Made by a program: the position numbers and the translations under genes. A model generated the notes under the pieces. That model made no database searches. It was not told the origin of the DNA and saw only the letters and a list, made by a program, of their open reading frames with translations. Below, piece after piece: positions 34,059-43,367 of a stretch of DNA of 64,000 nt. This DNA is from Pseudomonadales bacterium (lineage in GTDB: Bacteria; Pseudomonadota; Gammaproteobacteria; Pseudomonadales; Azotimanducaceae), in contig JAEPOO010000001.1 of the NCBI GenBank assembly GCA_017642855.1, positions 558,001 through 622,000 of the forward strand, in the 5' to 3' direction. Each line of letters begins with the position of its first letter. Position 1 is the first letter of the stretch.

Positions 34059-35516
34059 ATGGATGAACTAGCCTTTTCTGATGCAACAACCCTGGCGGCA
34101 AAGATTAAAGCCAAGGAAATCAGCGCGGCCGAGCTTTTGGAACATTACATCCAGCGAATCAAAAAATACAATCCAGAAGTGAATGCGGTTGTTTGCATGC
34201 AGCTTGAAAAAGCTCGAGTCAGAGCGGCTGACGCGGACGCAGCACTCGCAAGAGGCGATAACTGGGGGCCTCTTCATGGCGTCCCGATGACCGTCAAAGA
34301 GTCCTTCAATATAAGCGGTTTACCAACCACCTGGGGAAACCCTGAGAATGTGGCCAACATAGCCAACGAAGATGCTGTCGCTTGTCAGCGACTGCAGGCC
34401 GCGGGCGCCGTGATCTTCGGCAAAACCAATGTGCCTATCCACCTGGCGGATTTTCAGAGCTTTAATGAGGTTTATGGCGTTTGTGGTAACCCCCATGACC
34501 TTGAGAGAACGCCGGGGGGCTCGAGTGGAGGGTCCGCTGCTGCGTTGGCTGCTGGGTTTTCGGCCCTTGAGATGGGCAGCGATATTGGAGGTTCGATCAG
34601 AAATCCCGCGCACTACTGTGGCGTATTTGGATTAAAACCGTCTTGGAATGTTCTGCCCATGCGTGGTCATGCACTGCCCGGCGTCCTGACACCCAGTGAC
34701 ATTTCCGTCATCGGTCCGCTCGCTCGAAGTGCACAAGACCTTGCGCTTGTCATGGAAATTGTTGGTGGCTCTGATGAGCTTCATAATCCTGGTTGGACGC
34801 TGGAGCTGCCAAAACCTGAGAAAAAGAACTTCTCTGAATACAAGATTGCCGTCTGGCTGGATGATGATATGGCGCCGGTGGACAAGTCAGTGCAGGAGCG
34901 GGTCATGCGAGTTGCGCAATTGGCTAAAGACGGTGGCGCAGAAATCGATTTCGATGCACGCCCGGCGTTCACGTCACAAGATACCCACCATACTTACGAG
35001 AGCCTTTTGCATTCGGCCATGTCAGCCAGGCAACCGGCTGATATGTTTGAGTATCTGCTCGACAAGCGTCAGAAATTGGCAGACGATGATATGACCGACG
35101 AGGCGCGAGTCACCCGTGCAAGTGCTCTGTACTACAGAGAGTGGCATGCCGCGAACGAGCGGCGCACCCACCTTCGCTGGGCATGGCACAACTTCTTCAG
35201 TCAATATGACCTGCTGTTGACCCCTATGTGTGTGACGTCGGCATTTAATCACGATCACAATCCAAAGATTTCTGAGCGCACCATCACGGTGAATAACGAA
35301 AAGCATGCTTACATGAAACAGGTGTTCTGGGCAGGTCTTACCGGGGTTTCCTTCCTGCCTTCGACAGTCGTGCCTACAGGTCCTGATGATCAGGGGTTGC
35401 CTATCGGTGTGCAGATTGTTGGCGCAGAGATGCACGACCTAATGACGATTGAATTCGCTAGAATGGTCCATAACGAGCTGGGGGGATTTGTGCCAGCGCC
35501 TGCTTACCAGGACTAG
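34059..35516 (+). CDS. amidase signature family enzyme
   Basis: A 485-residue amidase behind AGGAG. The Ser-cisSer-Lys triad regions are present: catalytic Lys in GVPMTVKESFN and the glycine/serine-rich TPGGSSGGSAAALAAG followed by SDIGGSIRNPAHYCGVFG with the nucleophile Ser. It hydrolyses amides, ureas or amidated esters in the cytoplasm; the GatA role is unlikely because gatB and gatC are absent. Substrate unknown. It is followed at 11 bases by the zinc-ribbon gene and then the cyclophilin and DUF523 genes, all on the same strand and overlapping. Confidence 0.92.
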   Translation: MDELAFSDATTLAAKIKAKEISAAELLEHYIQRIKKYNPEVNAVVCMQLEKARVRAADADAALARGDNWGPLHGVPMTVKESFNISGLPTTWGNPENVANIANEDAVACQRLQAAGAVIFGKTNVPIHLADFQSFNEVYGVCGNPHDLERTPGGSSGGSAAALAAGFSALEMGSDIGGSIRNPAHYCGVFGLKPSWNVLPMRGHALPGVLTPSDISVIGPLARSAQDLALVMEIVGGSDELHNPGWTLELPKPEKKNFSEYKIAVWLDDDMAPVDKSVQERVMRVAQLAKDGGAEIDFDARPAFTSQDTHHTYESLLHSAMSARQPADMFEYLLDKRQKLADDDMTDEARVTRASALYYREWHAANERRTHLRWAWHNFFSQYDLLLTPMCVTSAFNHDHNPKISERTITVNNEKHAYMKQVFWAGLTGVSFLPSTVVPTGPDDQGLPIGVQIVGAEMHDLMTIEFARMVHNELGGFVPAPAYQD

Positions 35517-35527
35517 AGGAGACGACC

Positions 35528-35863
35528 ATGGATTGCCCGAAATGTAAGGCGCCAATGGAAGAGGTTACTTATGACCAGATCATGATCGATCGGTGCACCA
35601 AGTGCCTGGGTTTATGGTTCGACAAAGGAGAAGCAGAAGCGCTGTCAGATCGCTGGGTAACAGAATACATTGATGCGGGTGATCCTTCGCTGGGCGAACA
35701 GATGGATGAGATCGATGCGATCGATTGTCCTCGCTGCGGTAAGCCCATGCGCCGCTACTTTGATATTTCCGAGAGCCAGCTTCAGTACGAAGAGTGCGAT
35801 GAACACGGTAAGTTTTTCGATGCTGGCGAGTTCACACGATGGGCAGAGAATCAGTATCAGTGA
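35528..35863 (+). CDS. double TFIIB-type zinc-ribbon protein
   Basis: A 111-residue soluble protein with two zinc ribbons: MDCPKCKAPM paired with CTKCLGLWFDKGEAE, and DCPRCGKPM paired with CDEHGKFFDAGEF. This is the zf-TFIIB domain of small bacterial proteins whose function is not established. AGGAG lies before ATG. The stop TGA overlaps the cyclophilin ATG (TGATG), so translation is coupled to a secreted prolyl isomerase. Confidence 0.88.
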   Translation: MDCPKCKAPMEEVTYDQIMIDRCTKCLGLWFDKGEAEALSDRWVTEYIDAGDPSLGEQMDEIDAIDCPRCGKPMRRYFDISESQLQYEECDEHGKFFDAGEFTRWAENQYQ

Positions 35864-36507
35864 TGAAAAGGTTAGTGGTTTGTTTACTCCTGTTGGTTGC
35901 TCACGCCGCCGGGTCTTCGGATCTGGAACCGCAAGAAGCCAATCCGCAGGTCCTGATCAAAACTAATCTCGGTGATATGGTGGTAGAACTGTATGAATCG
36001 GAGGCGCCGATCACAGTTGCCAATTTCCTCGCCCTGGTGGAGTCTGAGGCTTATAAGGACACGATTTTCCATCGTGTGATTGCCGGGTTTATGGTCCAGG
36101 CAGGTGGTCACTATCTAGACCTTTCGGAGGCGCCAGAAGTTGAGAACATCTTCAATGAGGCGGCGAACGGTTTGAAAAATCGACGCGGCACGCTTGCCAT
36201 GGCGCGGCAGAATGAAATCGACTCGGGGAGTCGACAGTTTTTTATCAATGTTGTCGACAATGATAATTTGGATCACAACGTCAAAAAAAGTTGCACCCGC
36301 GAAGACGAGGCGTCTGTTCGTGCGGCGGCGGAGAAAGGACTGCGAAAACCGATGCGTTGCAAGTCGTTTGGCTACGCGGTCTTCGGGGAAGTCATTGACG
36401 GTATGGATGTGGTAGACCTCATTGAGTTGAGTGAGACTCAGAGCATTTCTGGCTTCGATGATGTGCCAGTGATCCCTGTGGTTATCCTTGCGATGGAAAG
36501 ACGTTGA
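35863..36507 (+). CDS. periplasmic cyclophilin-type peptidyl-prolyl isomerase
   Basis: A 214-residue protein with signal peptide (MKRLVVCLLLLVAHAAGS) and a cyclophilin domain: IKTNLGDMVVELYESEAP, IFHRVIAGFMVQAGG with the catalytic Arg, RGTLAMAR, SGSRQFFINV and YAVFGEVIDGMDVV. An insertion of about 30 residues (KKSCTREDEAS to RCKSFG) carries two Cys that could form a disulphide. It catalyses proline isomerisation of envelope proteins. The coupled TTGA start of the next gene follows. Confidence 0.92.
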   Translation: MKRLVVCLLLLVAHAAGSSDLEPQEANPQVLIKTNLGDMVVELYESEAPITVANFLALVESEAYKDTIFHRVIAGFMVQAGGHYLDLSEAPEVENIFNEAANGLKNRRGTLAMARQNEIDSGSRQFFINVVDNDNLDHNVKKSCTREDEASVRAAAEKGLRKPMRCKSFGYAVFGEVIDGMDVVDLIELSETQSISGFDDVPVIPVVILAMERR

Positions 36508-37454
36508 GCAGACCTAAGATTGCAGTTTCCAGTTGCCTTTTAGGGCACGAAGTCCGGTTTGATGGCGGGCACAAGAACAGTCGATATGTCTCCGACGTTC
36601 TGTCGGAGTATTTTGATTTTGTGCCGCTCTGTCCAGAAGTTGCGATTGGACTGGGGGTTCCTCGTCCCACCATTCGTCTTGTTGAAACTTCTCCGAATAT
36701 GATCGATGCCGTTAGCAACGCGGACACTTCTCTCATTTACTCTGATCAGTTGCGGCGGTATGGCAAAAAAACAGCGCCGCAACTCGCTCATGTCAGCGGT
36801 TACATCTTCAAAAAAGATTCACCCAGTTGTGGTTTAAGCCGGGTAAAGGTATATCGGGGTGCGCAGAAGATGCCTGAGCGAGTTGGGGTCGGTCTGTACG
36901 CGGAAGAGATCATAAAGGCGATGCCCAATCTACCAGTTGAAGAAGAAGGGCGCCTCCAGGATTCCCGACTTCGTGAAAACTTCCTGGAGCGAGTATTTCT
37001 CTATGCGCGCTGGCAGGCATTCCGTGATGAGGGTTATTCCAGCCGTGGTCTGGTTGCTTTTCACACCGCTCAAAAATTTGCTGTCCTCTCCCATGATGAG
37101 CCTATTTATCGCGAGCTTGGTCGAATTGTGGCGAAGGCCGGGGAGGGTGACCTCGAGGAAAATTGCGAGGCGTATCTCAAGTTGCTGATGGAAGGCATGG
37201 AGGTACTCACGACGCCAAAGAAACACGCCAATGTTCTGATGCATATTATGGGGTTCTTTAAAGAGTCGTTATCGTCGGATGACAAAGCTGAGCTGCTTAG
37301 GTTGATCGATGCACACAGGGAGGGATTGGTGCCGGTCATTGTACCTATCACCCTGATCAACTATTTCCGCAAGAAATACCCCAATGAGTACATCGATGGA
37401 CAGACTTATCTGGAGCCACATCCTCCGGAGCTGATGCTCCGCAATATGCTCTAG
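36504..37454 (+). CDS. DUF523-DUF1722 (YbgA-like) protein
   Basis: A 316-residue cytoplasmic protein started at TTG 36504, overlapping the preceding TGA (TTGA). Residues ~1-145 are DUF523 with SSCLLGHEVRFDGGHK, LCPEVAIGLGVPRPTIRLVE and KKDSPSCGLSRVKVY; Cys pairs suggest a metal or Fe-S site. Residues ~150-316 are DUF1722 (YbgA): RVFLYARWQAFRDE, FHTAQKFAVLSHDEPIYREL, HIMGFFKESLSSDDKAELL. The fusion is common but of unknown function, often near DNA photolyases; none is here. Confidence 0.88.
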   Translation: MSRPKIAVSSCLLGHEVRFDGGHKNSRYVSDVLSEYFDFVPLCPEVAIGLGVPRPTIRLVETSPNMIDAVSNADTSLIYSDQLRRYGKKTAPQLAHVSGYIFKKDSPSCGLSRVKVYRGAQKMPERVGVGLYAEEIIKAMPNLPVEEEGRLQDSRLRENFLERVFLYARWQAFRDEGYSSRGLVAFHTAQKFAVLSHDEPIYRELGRIVAKAGEGDLEENCEAYLKLLMEGMEVLTTPKKHANVLMHIMGFFKESLSSDDKAELLRLIDAHREGLVPVIVPITLINYFRKKYPNEYIDGQTYLEPHPPELMLRNML

Positions 37455-37493
37455 AATGTATTTCGACGGCTGTTCTGTGGCAGGATATGCGTC

Positions 37494-38309
37494 ATGGAAA
37501 TCACGCCCTTAACCCCCCACCTCGGTGCTGAAATTCGAGGCGTCGACCTGTCCGCGCCTCTCGATAACGAAACCTTCTCGGGTATTCATCAGGCGTTTCT
37601 CGATTGGAGTGTTCTGGTTTTTAGAGATCAGGATCTTAGTCGTGATCAACATAAAGATTTCGGTAGAAAGTTCGGCAAGTTGCATACCCATCCCATGAAT
37701 CATCAAGGAGATGGCGACGATGAGATTTTGCTGGTTAAGACAACCAAGGATTCAGCATACACGGCTGGCAATGGTTGGCACACAGATGTGACCTGCGATG
37801 AATATCCGCCAATGGGTTCGATGCTTTACATCAAAGAGGTCCCTGGCTCAGGCGGTGGCGATACCCTCTACGCCAACATGTATCTTGCTTATGAAATGCT
37901 GTCTGAGACCATGAAGGATATGCTCGATGGGCTTGTGGCCGTGCACGACGGTGCTATCCCTTACGTCGGCGCCTATATGAGCACGCCGCCAGAAGGCGGA
38001 TATCCTCGCCATGAACATCCGGTTGTTGCGACGCATCCCGAAACTGGGCGCAAGCTGCTTTACGTGAATTCAGGATTCACCTCGCACATTAAGGATTTAA
38101 CGCCACAGGAATCTAAAGCTTTACTGACCTTCCTGTTGCATCACATTGCGACGACGCCTCGACTGACGTGTCGGGTCGCGTGGGAACCCAATACATTGAC
38201 CTTCTGGGACAATCGATGCACGCAGCACCACGCCATCTGGGACTATTATCCGAACTCGCGGTACGGTGAACGGGTATCGATTGTTGCAGCAGAGCGACCC
38301 GCCGCCTGA
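37494..38309 (+). CDS. TauD/TfdA family 2-oxoglutarate/Fe(II) dioxygenase
   Basis: A 271-residue enzyme of the taurine dioxygenase family. Iron ligands are in WHTDVTCDEYPP (HxD) and the distal His in RCTQHHAIWDYYP, with the 2-oxoglutarate Arg in RYGERVSIV. N-terminal PLTPHLGAEIRGVDLS is characteristic. It hydroxylates its substrate, releasing CO2 and succinate; taurine, alkylsulphonates and 2,4-D-like compounds are known family substrates. It is convergent with another oxygenase-like gene at a five-base spacing. Confidence 0.9.
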   Translation: MEITPLTPHLGAEIRGVDLSAPLDNETFSGIHQAFLDWSVLVFRDQDLSRDQHKDFGRKFGKLHTHPMNHQGDGDDEILLVKTTKDSAYTAGNGWHTDVTCDEYPPMGSMLYIKEVPGSGGGDTLYANMYLAYEMLSETMKDMLDGLVAVHDGAIPYVGAYMSTPPEGGYPRHEHPVVATHPETGRKLLYVNSGFTSHIKDLTPQESKALLTFLLHHIATTPRLTCRVAWEPNTLTFWDNRCTQHHAIWDYYPNSRYGERVSIVAAERPAA

Positions 38310-38314
38310 GGGCT

Positions 38315-39223
38315 CTAGATTCTGAAGTTGCTGATCTGGATTTCTTCACCGATATCAGCATAGTCGCCTGCGGCACGTGCTGCTCTAAATTCACCCCAGT
38401 TAACTGTGTCGTATCTTGGCGCTTCCTCCAGTAGTGGGCGGCAATTGGTCTCAAACTTTGGGTTCATAAAGAAGGCTGCGCTGAATCGTTCTGTGTCGGA
38501 GTTGGCGAGTACTCGGTGTAGTGGGGCGACGAATCGATCGTTTGACCAGACTTGCACCATGTCGCCGATGTTGACGATCAGTGTTTCTCGATCCGCCTCG
38601 ATCGTATGCCACTGACTCCTGTGTCGAACCTGCAGACCTGATACGCCATCCTGCAATAGCACCGTAACCGCTCCAGCATCCGTGTGATGATGAATGCCCA
38701 GTTGACCAGCCTCAGGGAAATTTTCAGCTGAATCTGCGGGATTCGGGCAGATCGGATAGTGGTTCAGGCGCAGAAAGCTGGTGTTGGTAGGTGTAAAGGC
38801 CGAAGTCAGGTAATCAGCATCTTGGTGCAGCACCAAACAGATCGACCGTATCAGATCCAGACTGATCGATTCACACTGCTCATGCCACGTCAGCATGCAG
38901 CTTTTAAAGTCGCCTGATTCTGGCCAGGGTGTATCGGTCAGGCCAAGGTCAAAGATCTCCTTCCAGTCCTGACGATTCTTGGTGAGTTCTCTATCGTAAT
39001 AACCCCAGGGGTTTTCCTCGGTGCGTGAGAGTGCTTTCTTGTTCTCTTCAGGTTGCGCGAAAAACGCCCGGGTCACGTCAAGAAAACGGTTGATCTCCAC
39101 TTGTTCGAGATCATGTTCTACAAGTCGGAAAAAGCCCCACTCATGGGCGGCATCGCTGAGTGTCTGTAGTGCCGCAGTCTCTTTGTTCTTTAATGAACGG
39201 AGGCTGACTACCGGTATATCCAT
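38315..39223 (-). CDS. isopenicillin N synthase-like 2OG-Fe(II) oxygenase
   Basis: A 302-residue protein of the IPNS/DIOX branch. The N-terminal DIPVVSLRSL and EWGFFRLVEHDL are typical, and the core is GIHHHTDAGAVTVLLQD with HxD, then LHRVLANSDTERFSAAFFMNP with the distal His and the RFS 2-oxoglutarate motif. It could act on a small amine, acid or peptide. It is divergent from the carboxylesterase at 39276 and convergent with the TauD-like gene. Confidence 0.88.
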   Translation of the reverse strand: MDIPVVSLRSLKNKETAALQTLSDAAHEWGFFRLVEHDLEQVEINRFLDVTRAFFAQPEENKKALSRTEENPWGYYDRELTKNRQDWKEIFDLGLTDTPWPESGDFKSCMLTWHEQCESISLDLIRSICLVLHQDADYLTSAFTPTNTSFLRLNHYPICPNPADSAENFPEAGQLGIHHHTDAGAVTVLLQDGVSGLQVRHRSQWHTIEADRETLIVNIGDMVQVWSNDRFVAPLHRVLANSDTERFSAAFFMNPKFETNCRPLLEEAPRYDTVNWGEFRAARAAGDYADIGEEIQISNFRI

Positions 39224-39275
39224 CTATTGCAAGAGCCCATACAATCAGGTGGTCTACCTTAACTCAAGAGTAATC

Positions 39276-40748
39276 ATGTCAACAGCGGGAGTCGCTGCAC
39301 CGGTCGTGCAAACACAATATGGTCCTGTCCTCGGGCGGGAAAAGAATGGCGTCATGATGTTCAACGGTATCCCTTATGCCGCGCCGCCAACTGGCGATCT
39401 CAGGTTCAAGGCGCCGCAGGCACCCGAAACCTGGGACGATATTCGTGACGGCACGCGCTTTGGACCGGCTGCACCACAACTTCCCAGTGGGGGCATGACG
39501 AACTCAGTGCCCGTCAAATGGGATGAAGACTGTCTGTTTCTCAATATCTGTACGCCATCTGCAGATGGTGCGCGTCGTCCAGTGCTTGTCTGGATTCATG
39601 GCGGCGCTTATCGCAGTGGGCAGGGTGCGGTGCCCTGGTACAACGGCTCCAGTTTTGCTCTGAACGGAGATATCGTGGTCGTTTCTGTCAACTACCGTCT
39701 TGGCGCACTTGGCTTTACCGATCTTTCCCGGTTCGGTGAAGAGTTTGCGACGTCAGGCGCGAACGGCACGCTGGATCAGATACACGCGCTGCGCTGGATT
39801 AAGAAGAACATTGAATACTTTGGCGGTGATCCTGATCGCGTCACGATCGCAGGTGAATCGGCGGGTGGTTTTTCTGTGTGCACCCTCGTGGCCAATGAGC
39901 ATGCTCAGGGCTTATTTCAGCGAGCGGTATCGCAGTCCGGGAGTGCCGAACAGGTGCTATCGGCAGAGCTTGGCAATCGGGTTGCCGATCTTCTTCTTGA
40001 CGAACTGGGTGCAGAAAACGCCGACGACATGATGAATGCTCCGGTAATGGATATTCTGGAAGCGATGAATCGTGTTGATAAAAGATACAGTCCCAGCGGC
40101 ATTGGTAATGGCGCCGTTCAGGCGTTTTATCCAGTGGTCGGAAGCGAGGTGATTCCGGTTGCACCACTGGAGGCGATTAAGCGGGGTGTCGGTAATGCAG
40201 TTGTATTGATGGCGGGGGTGAATAAAGATGAAAATTCGCTGTTTATACCGCCTGGCGTGACAGAAGAAAAATTGGCAAAGCAGGCTGAACGAATGGGGTC
40301 ATTGAGTCTTATTGAGGACTATCGTGAAATTTTACCTGGTGCTTCGCCGACTGATCTGGCTGTTCAGATTGCATCGGATCAGTTATTCCGAATGCCTACC
40401 ATTAGAATGATGGAAGCTCGCGCTGAGAACCGCAGTGCCGGATGGATGTATGAATTTGATTGGGAATCGCGTCAGCCTCATCTGAAAGCGACCCATGCTC
40501 TGGAAATCCCTTTTGTCTTCAATACACTCGAAGCGACCGGGGTTGATGCGTTTATTGGACCCGGAGAATTCCCGCAATCGGTGGCGGATGACATGCACTC
40601 TGTGTGGACGGCTTTTATTCAGGGTAGTGATCCCTCATGGTCTGAATACAATATGCAGACTCGAACAGTGATGCATTTTGATAACACGTCATCGGTTGTG
40701 GAAAATGGCGACGTTGCCAGGATTGCAGCCTGGAATAAAGTTCGCTAA
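39276..40748 (+). CDS. carboxylesterase type B
   Basis: ATG 39276 gives 490 residues; the open frame upstream runs through the divergent oxygenase gene and is rejected. Features are GIPYAAPPTGDLRFKAP, EDCLFLNICTP, GGAYRSGQGA (oxyanion hole) and the nucleophile GESAGGFSV with Ser195, plus FDWESRQPHLKATHALEIPFVF with the His region. No signal peptide is evident. It hydrolyses short-chain or aryl esters; PNB-esterase-like. The iorA-type gene begins 20 bases downstream. Confidence 0.92.
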   Translation: MSTAGVAAPVVQTQYGPVLGREKNGVMMFNGIPYAAPPTGDLRFKAPQAPETWDDIRDGTRFGPAAPQLPSGGMTNSVPVKWDEDCLFLNICTPSADGARRPVLVWIHGGAYRSGQGAVPWYNGSSFALNGDIVVVSVNYRLGALGFTDLSRFGEEFATSGANGTLDQIHALRWIKKNIEYFGGDPDRVTIAGESAGGFSVCTLVANEHAQGLFQRAVSQSGSAEQVLSAELGNRVADLLLDELGAENADDMMNAPVMDILEAMNRVDKRYSPSGIGNGAVQAFYPVVGSEVIPVAPLEAIKRGVGNAVVLMAGVNKDENSLFIPPGVTEEKLAKQAERMGSLSLIEDYREILPGASPTDLAVQIASDQLFRMPTIRMMEARAENRSAGWMYEFDWESRQPHLKATHALEIPFVFNTLEATGVDAFIGPGEFPQSVADDMHSVWTAFIQGSDPSWSEYNMQTRTVMHFDNTSSVVENGDVARIAAWNKVR

Positions 40749-40767
40749 ACCGCCTCTGGGAAGTTTT

Positions 40768-41223
40768 ATGCGTTTCAATGTGAATGATGAGGACATCGAG
40801 GTCGATGTTGACCCGGAGACACCTCTTCTCTGGGTCCTGCGCGATAACCTTCACTTAACCGGTACCAAGTACGGCTGTGGTATTGGTGCGTGTGGGGCTT
40901 GCACCATTCTGATGAATGGTCATCCCATCAAATCCTGCTTAACAACCGCAGAAGCCTCTCAGGGCTACAATATTCAGACGATTGAAGGCTTGTCTGAAAA
41001 CGCCAGCCATCCGATCCAGTTAGCCTGGATCGAGGGTGATGTGCCTCAATGTGGCTATTGTCAGTCAGGCCAGATCATGACGGCAGTCGCTCTGCTGAAC
41101 GATAAGGCGAATCCGAGCGATGAAGACATTAACGAAGCCATGCAGAACATCTGTCGGTGCGGCACCTACTCGAGAATCCGCGCCGCCATAAAGAAGGTCG
41201 CCAGGGAACGTGCCGATTCATGA
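40768..41223 (+). CDS. iorA: (2Fe-2S) small subunit of an isoquinoline 1-oxidoreductase-type molybdenum hydroxylase
   Basis: ATG 40768 gives 151 residues. The plant-type cluster motif YGCGIGACGACTILMNG and the second cluster motif QCGYCQSGQIM with QNICRCGTYSRIRAAI define the xanthine dehydrogenase-family small subunit. It passes electrons from the Mo subunit. The ATGA overlap with the large-subunit gene marks them as partners. Confidence 0.93.
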   Translation: MRFNVNDEDIEVDVDPETPLLWVLRDNLHLTGTKYGCGIGACGACTILMNGHPIKSCLTTAEASQGYNIQTIEGLSENASHPIQLAWIEGDVPQCGYCQSGQIMTAVALLNDKANPSDEDINEAMQNICRCGTYSRIRAAIKKVARERADS

Positions 41224-43367
41224 GCGACTTCAGTAGAAGGGACTTTCTGAAAGTCGCCACCTCAACTGCCGGCGGTTTAATGGTGGGTTTTCCTCTTCTA
41301 TCCATGGGGGTCTCAAAACCCTATGAGGCGAAGCAAATTACTGCGCGAGAAATCAACGCCTGGCTTGTCATTGAGCCGGATGAAACGGTTCTGATTCGGA
41401 TTGCGAAAGCGGAAATGGGCCAGGGTGTCATGACATCTCTGCCTATGTTTATCGCCGATGAACTGGAAGCTGACTGGCGCAAGATTAAAGTTGAATACGC
41501 TGATGTGAATCGCAGTGCGTTGCGGGGACAGCTCTACGGAGACATGACCACCCGTCTCAGCAACTCAGTCTCGGAGTCGAGACTCATGATGCATGCGGCG
41601 GGCGCAGAGGCTCGCGAACGACTGATCAAAGCTGCTGCTGAAACCTGGGGCGTCAGACCCGAAGATTGTTATGCGGATTACGGTCGCGTTTATCAAAACA
41701 GTGGCGCCCAGTCGCTAGGCTACGGAGAAGTCGCAAGACTCGCGTCTGAAGTCAGTGTCGCCAACGTCAAAATTAAAACGCCAGAGTTTTACTCGACCCT
41801 CGGACTTGCGACGCCCCGTCTCGATGTTCCGGCGAAGGTTGATGGCTCCGCGGTATTTGGCATCGACGTTCGGGTGCCTGACATGGTCTATGCCACGGTC
41901 TTACACAACCCGGTCCCGGGCGCGGGCTTGCAGAGTATGCGTTTCAATGCCATTCGCCATATGCCCGGGGTGATCCGAGCGCTGCGACTCGGTGATGCCA
42001 TCGCCATTGTTGCGGAAACCTTCTGGCAGGCGAAAAGGGCCGCCGATATGCTGCCTGTTTACTGGAAGTCCAATGAAGGCAACAAGCGTTTTGATGACAC
42101 GATAAAACGAGAGTTTTTTGAAAAGTTGCCCAGCCCTGGCGAAGTTATGATGCGTAAGGGTGATATTAATCAGCTGATGGACGATGCGGAAAGGAGCATT
42201 GAATCAGACTACTACGTGCCTTACGTCGCTCAAGCGCCTCTGGAGCCGCTTAACTGCACCGTGCATGTTCAGGAAGAAAGGGTCGACGTTTGGGTCGGTC
42301 ATCAGGACCCGGAAGGGGTCATGGATGTCGTGGCGCAACTGACCGGTGTTTCGCGCTACAAGGTGTTTGTTCATAACTGTTTTATGGGCGGCAGTTTTGG
42401 TCGACGCAGTCATATGGACTTCGTGATCGAAGCAACCAGGATCGCGATTCAAATCGGCAGGCCGGTTCAGATGATCTGGACGCGTGAAGAAGATATGCGT
42501 GCCGGTGGTTATCGCCCGATGTCGGCCATGCGTTTTAAAGCGGGTTTTGATGTTGAAAAGAACCTGACGGTGATTACCAACCATTCGGTGACACATTCCA
42601 TCGAATACGATCAGGATAAAAATGCTACCGGCGTTGACGAGGCGTCGGTTGAGGGGCTGGTGGATCACCCCTATCGTTTTCCCGCTTACAGCTTTTCTCA
42701 TTCCCGGTTGAACACTCACCTGAAGAGTTGGTGGTGGCGCTCGGGTGGACATTCCATCAACGCGTTTGCCATGGAATGTTTTATAGACGAACTGGCTGCA
42801 GCTGCTGAACAGGACCCATTGGATTACCGCAAGTTCCTGCTAAGAGATGAGCCGGACTATCTCAGGGTGTTAGACCAGCTTGAGCGCAAATCTCTGTATC
42901 GAAAGCGACGTCCCCGTCGAAACACCGATGTCGGCATGGCGATCCATAAAAGTTACGGAACCCTGGTAGCGGTTGTTGCTGAAGTCACCGTTGAGTCCAA
43001 TGGCGGTATGCGCGTCGACAAACTGACAGCCGCCGTCGATTGTGGAAACGTGGCCAATCCCATGACGGCAGAAGAACAGGTTGAAGGCAGCCTTCTGTTT
43101 GGGCTGTCCGCTACGCTTTATGGCAAGTTAACCGTTGAAGCCGGACGTATTCTGGAAGACAACCTCGATACCTATGAAATACTGCGCATGGAAGAAACCC
43201 CTGAGGTAGAGATTCACTGGGAACTCTCGGGTGGAGAACACTGGGGTGGGCTGGGAGAACCTGCTACCGCGGTTGTCGCTCCGGCTGTCTGTAACGCGCT
43301 ATACAAAATCACCGGACGTCGTATCAGAAGTCTTCCCGTCCGGGACTATTACCTCACCGTAAAATGA
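41220..43367 (+). CDS. iorB: molybdopterin-binding large subunit, isoquinoline 1-oxidoreductase type
   Basis: ATG 41220 overlaps iorA (ATGA) and gives 715 residues. The N terminus is a Tat signal: SRRDFLKVATSTAGGLMVGF, so the enzyme is exported folded. The molybdenum-cofactor regions are visible: AKAEMGQGVMTSLPM, GGSFGRRSHMDFVIEA, GHSINAFAMECFIDELA, and GLGEPATAVVAPAVCNAL with the catalytic Glu. IorB-type enzymes hydroxylate N-heterocycles or oxidise aldehydes in the periplasm, delivering electrons to a cytochrome. The substrate here is unknown. No XdhC-like maturation gene is adjacent. It overlaps the CysZ gene as ATGA. Confidence 0.9.
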   Translation: MSDFSRRDFLKVATSTAGGLMVGFPLLSMGVSKPYEAKQITAREINAWLVIEPDETVLIRIAKAEMGQGVMTSLPMFIADELEADWRKIKVEYADVNRSALRGQLYGDMTTRLSNSVSESRLMMHAAGAEARERLIKAAAETWGVRPEDCYADYGRVYQNSGAQSLGYGEVARLASEVSVANVKIKTPEFYSTLGLATPRLDVPAKVDGSAVFGIDVRVPDMVYATVLHNPVPGAGLQSMRFNAIRHMPGVIRALRLGDAIAIVAETFWQAKRAADMLPVYWKSNEGNKRFDDTIKREFFEKLPSPGEVMMRKGDINQLMDDAERSIESDYYVPYVAQAPLEPLNCTVHVQEERVDVWVGHQDPEGVMDVVAQLTGVSRYKVFVHNCFMGGSFGRRSHMDFVIEATRIAIQIGRPVQMIWTREEDMRAGGYRPMSAMRFKAGFDVEKNLTVITNHSVTHSIEYDQDKNATGVDEASVEGLVDHPYRFPAYSFSHSRLNTHLKSWWWRSGGHSINAFAMECFIDELAAAAEQDPLDYRKFLLRDEPDYLRVLDQLERKSLYRKRRPRRNTDVGMAIHKSYGTLVAVVAEVTVESNGGMRVDKLTAAVDCGNVANPMTAEEQVEGSLLFGLSATLYGKLTVEAGRILEDNLDTYEILRMEETPEVEIHWELSGGEHWGGLGEPATAVVAPAVCNALYKITGRRIRSLPVRDYYLTVK

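Noticed and set aside
39021..39275. Upstream extension of the carboxylesterase frame
   Set aside because: It is antisense to the isopenicillin N synthase-like gene and is Ser/Arg-rich noise; ATG 39276 gives the normal start of the family.
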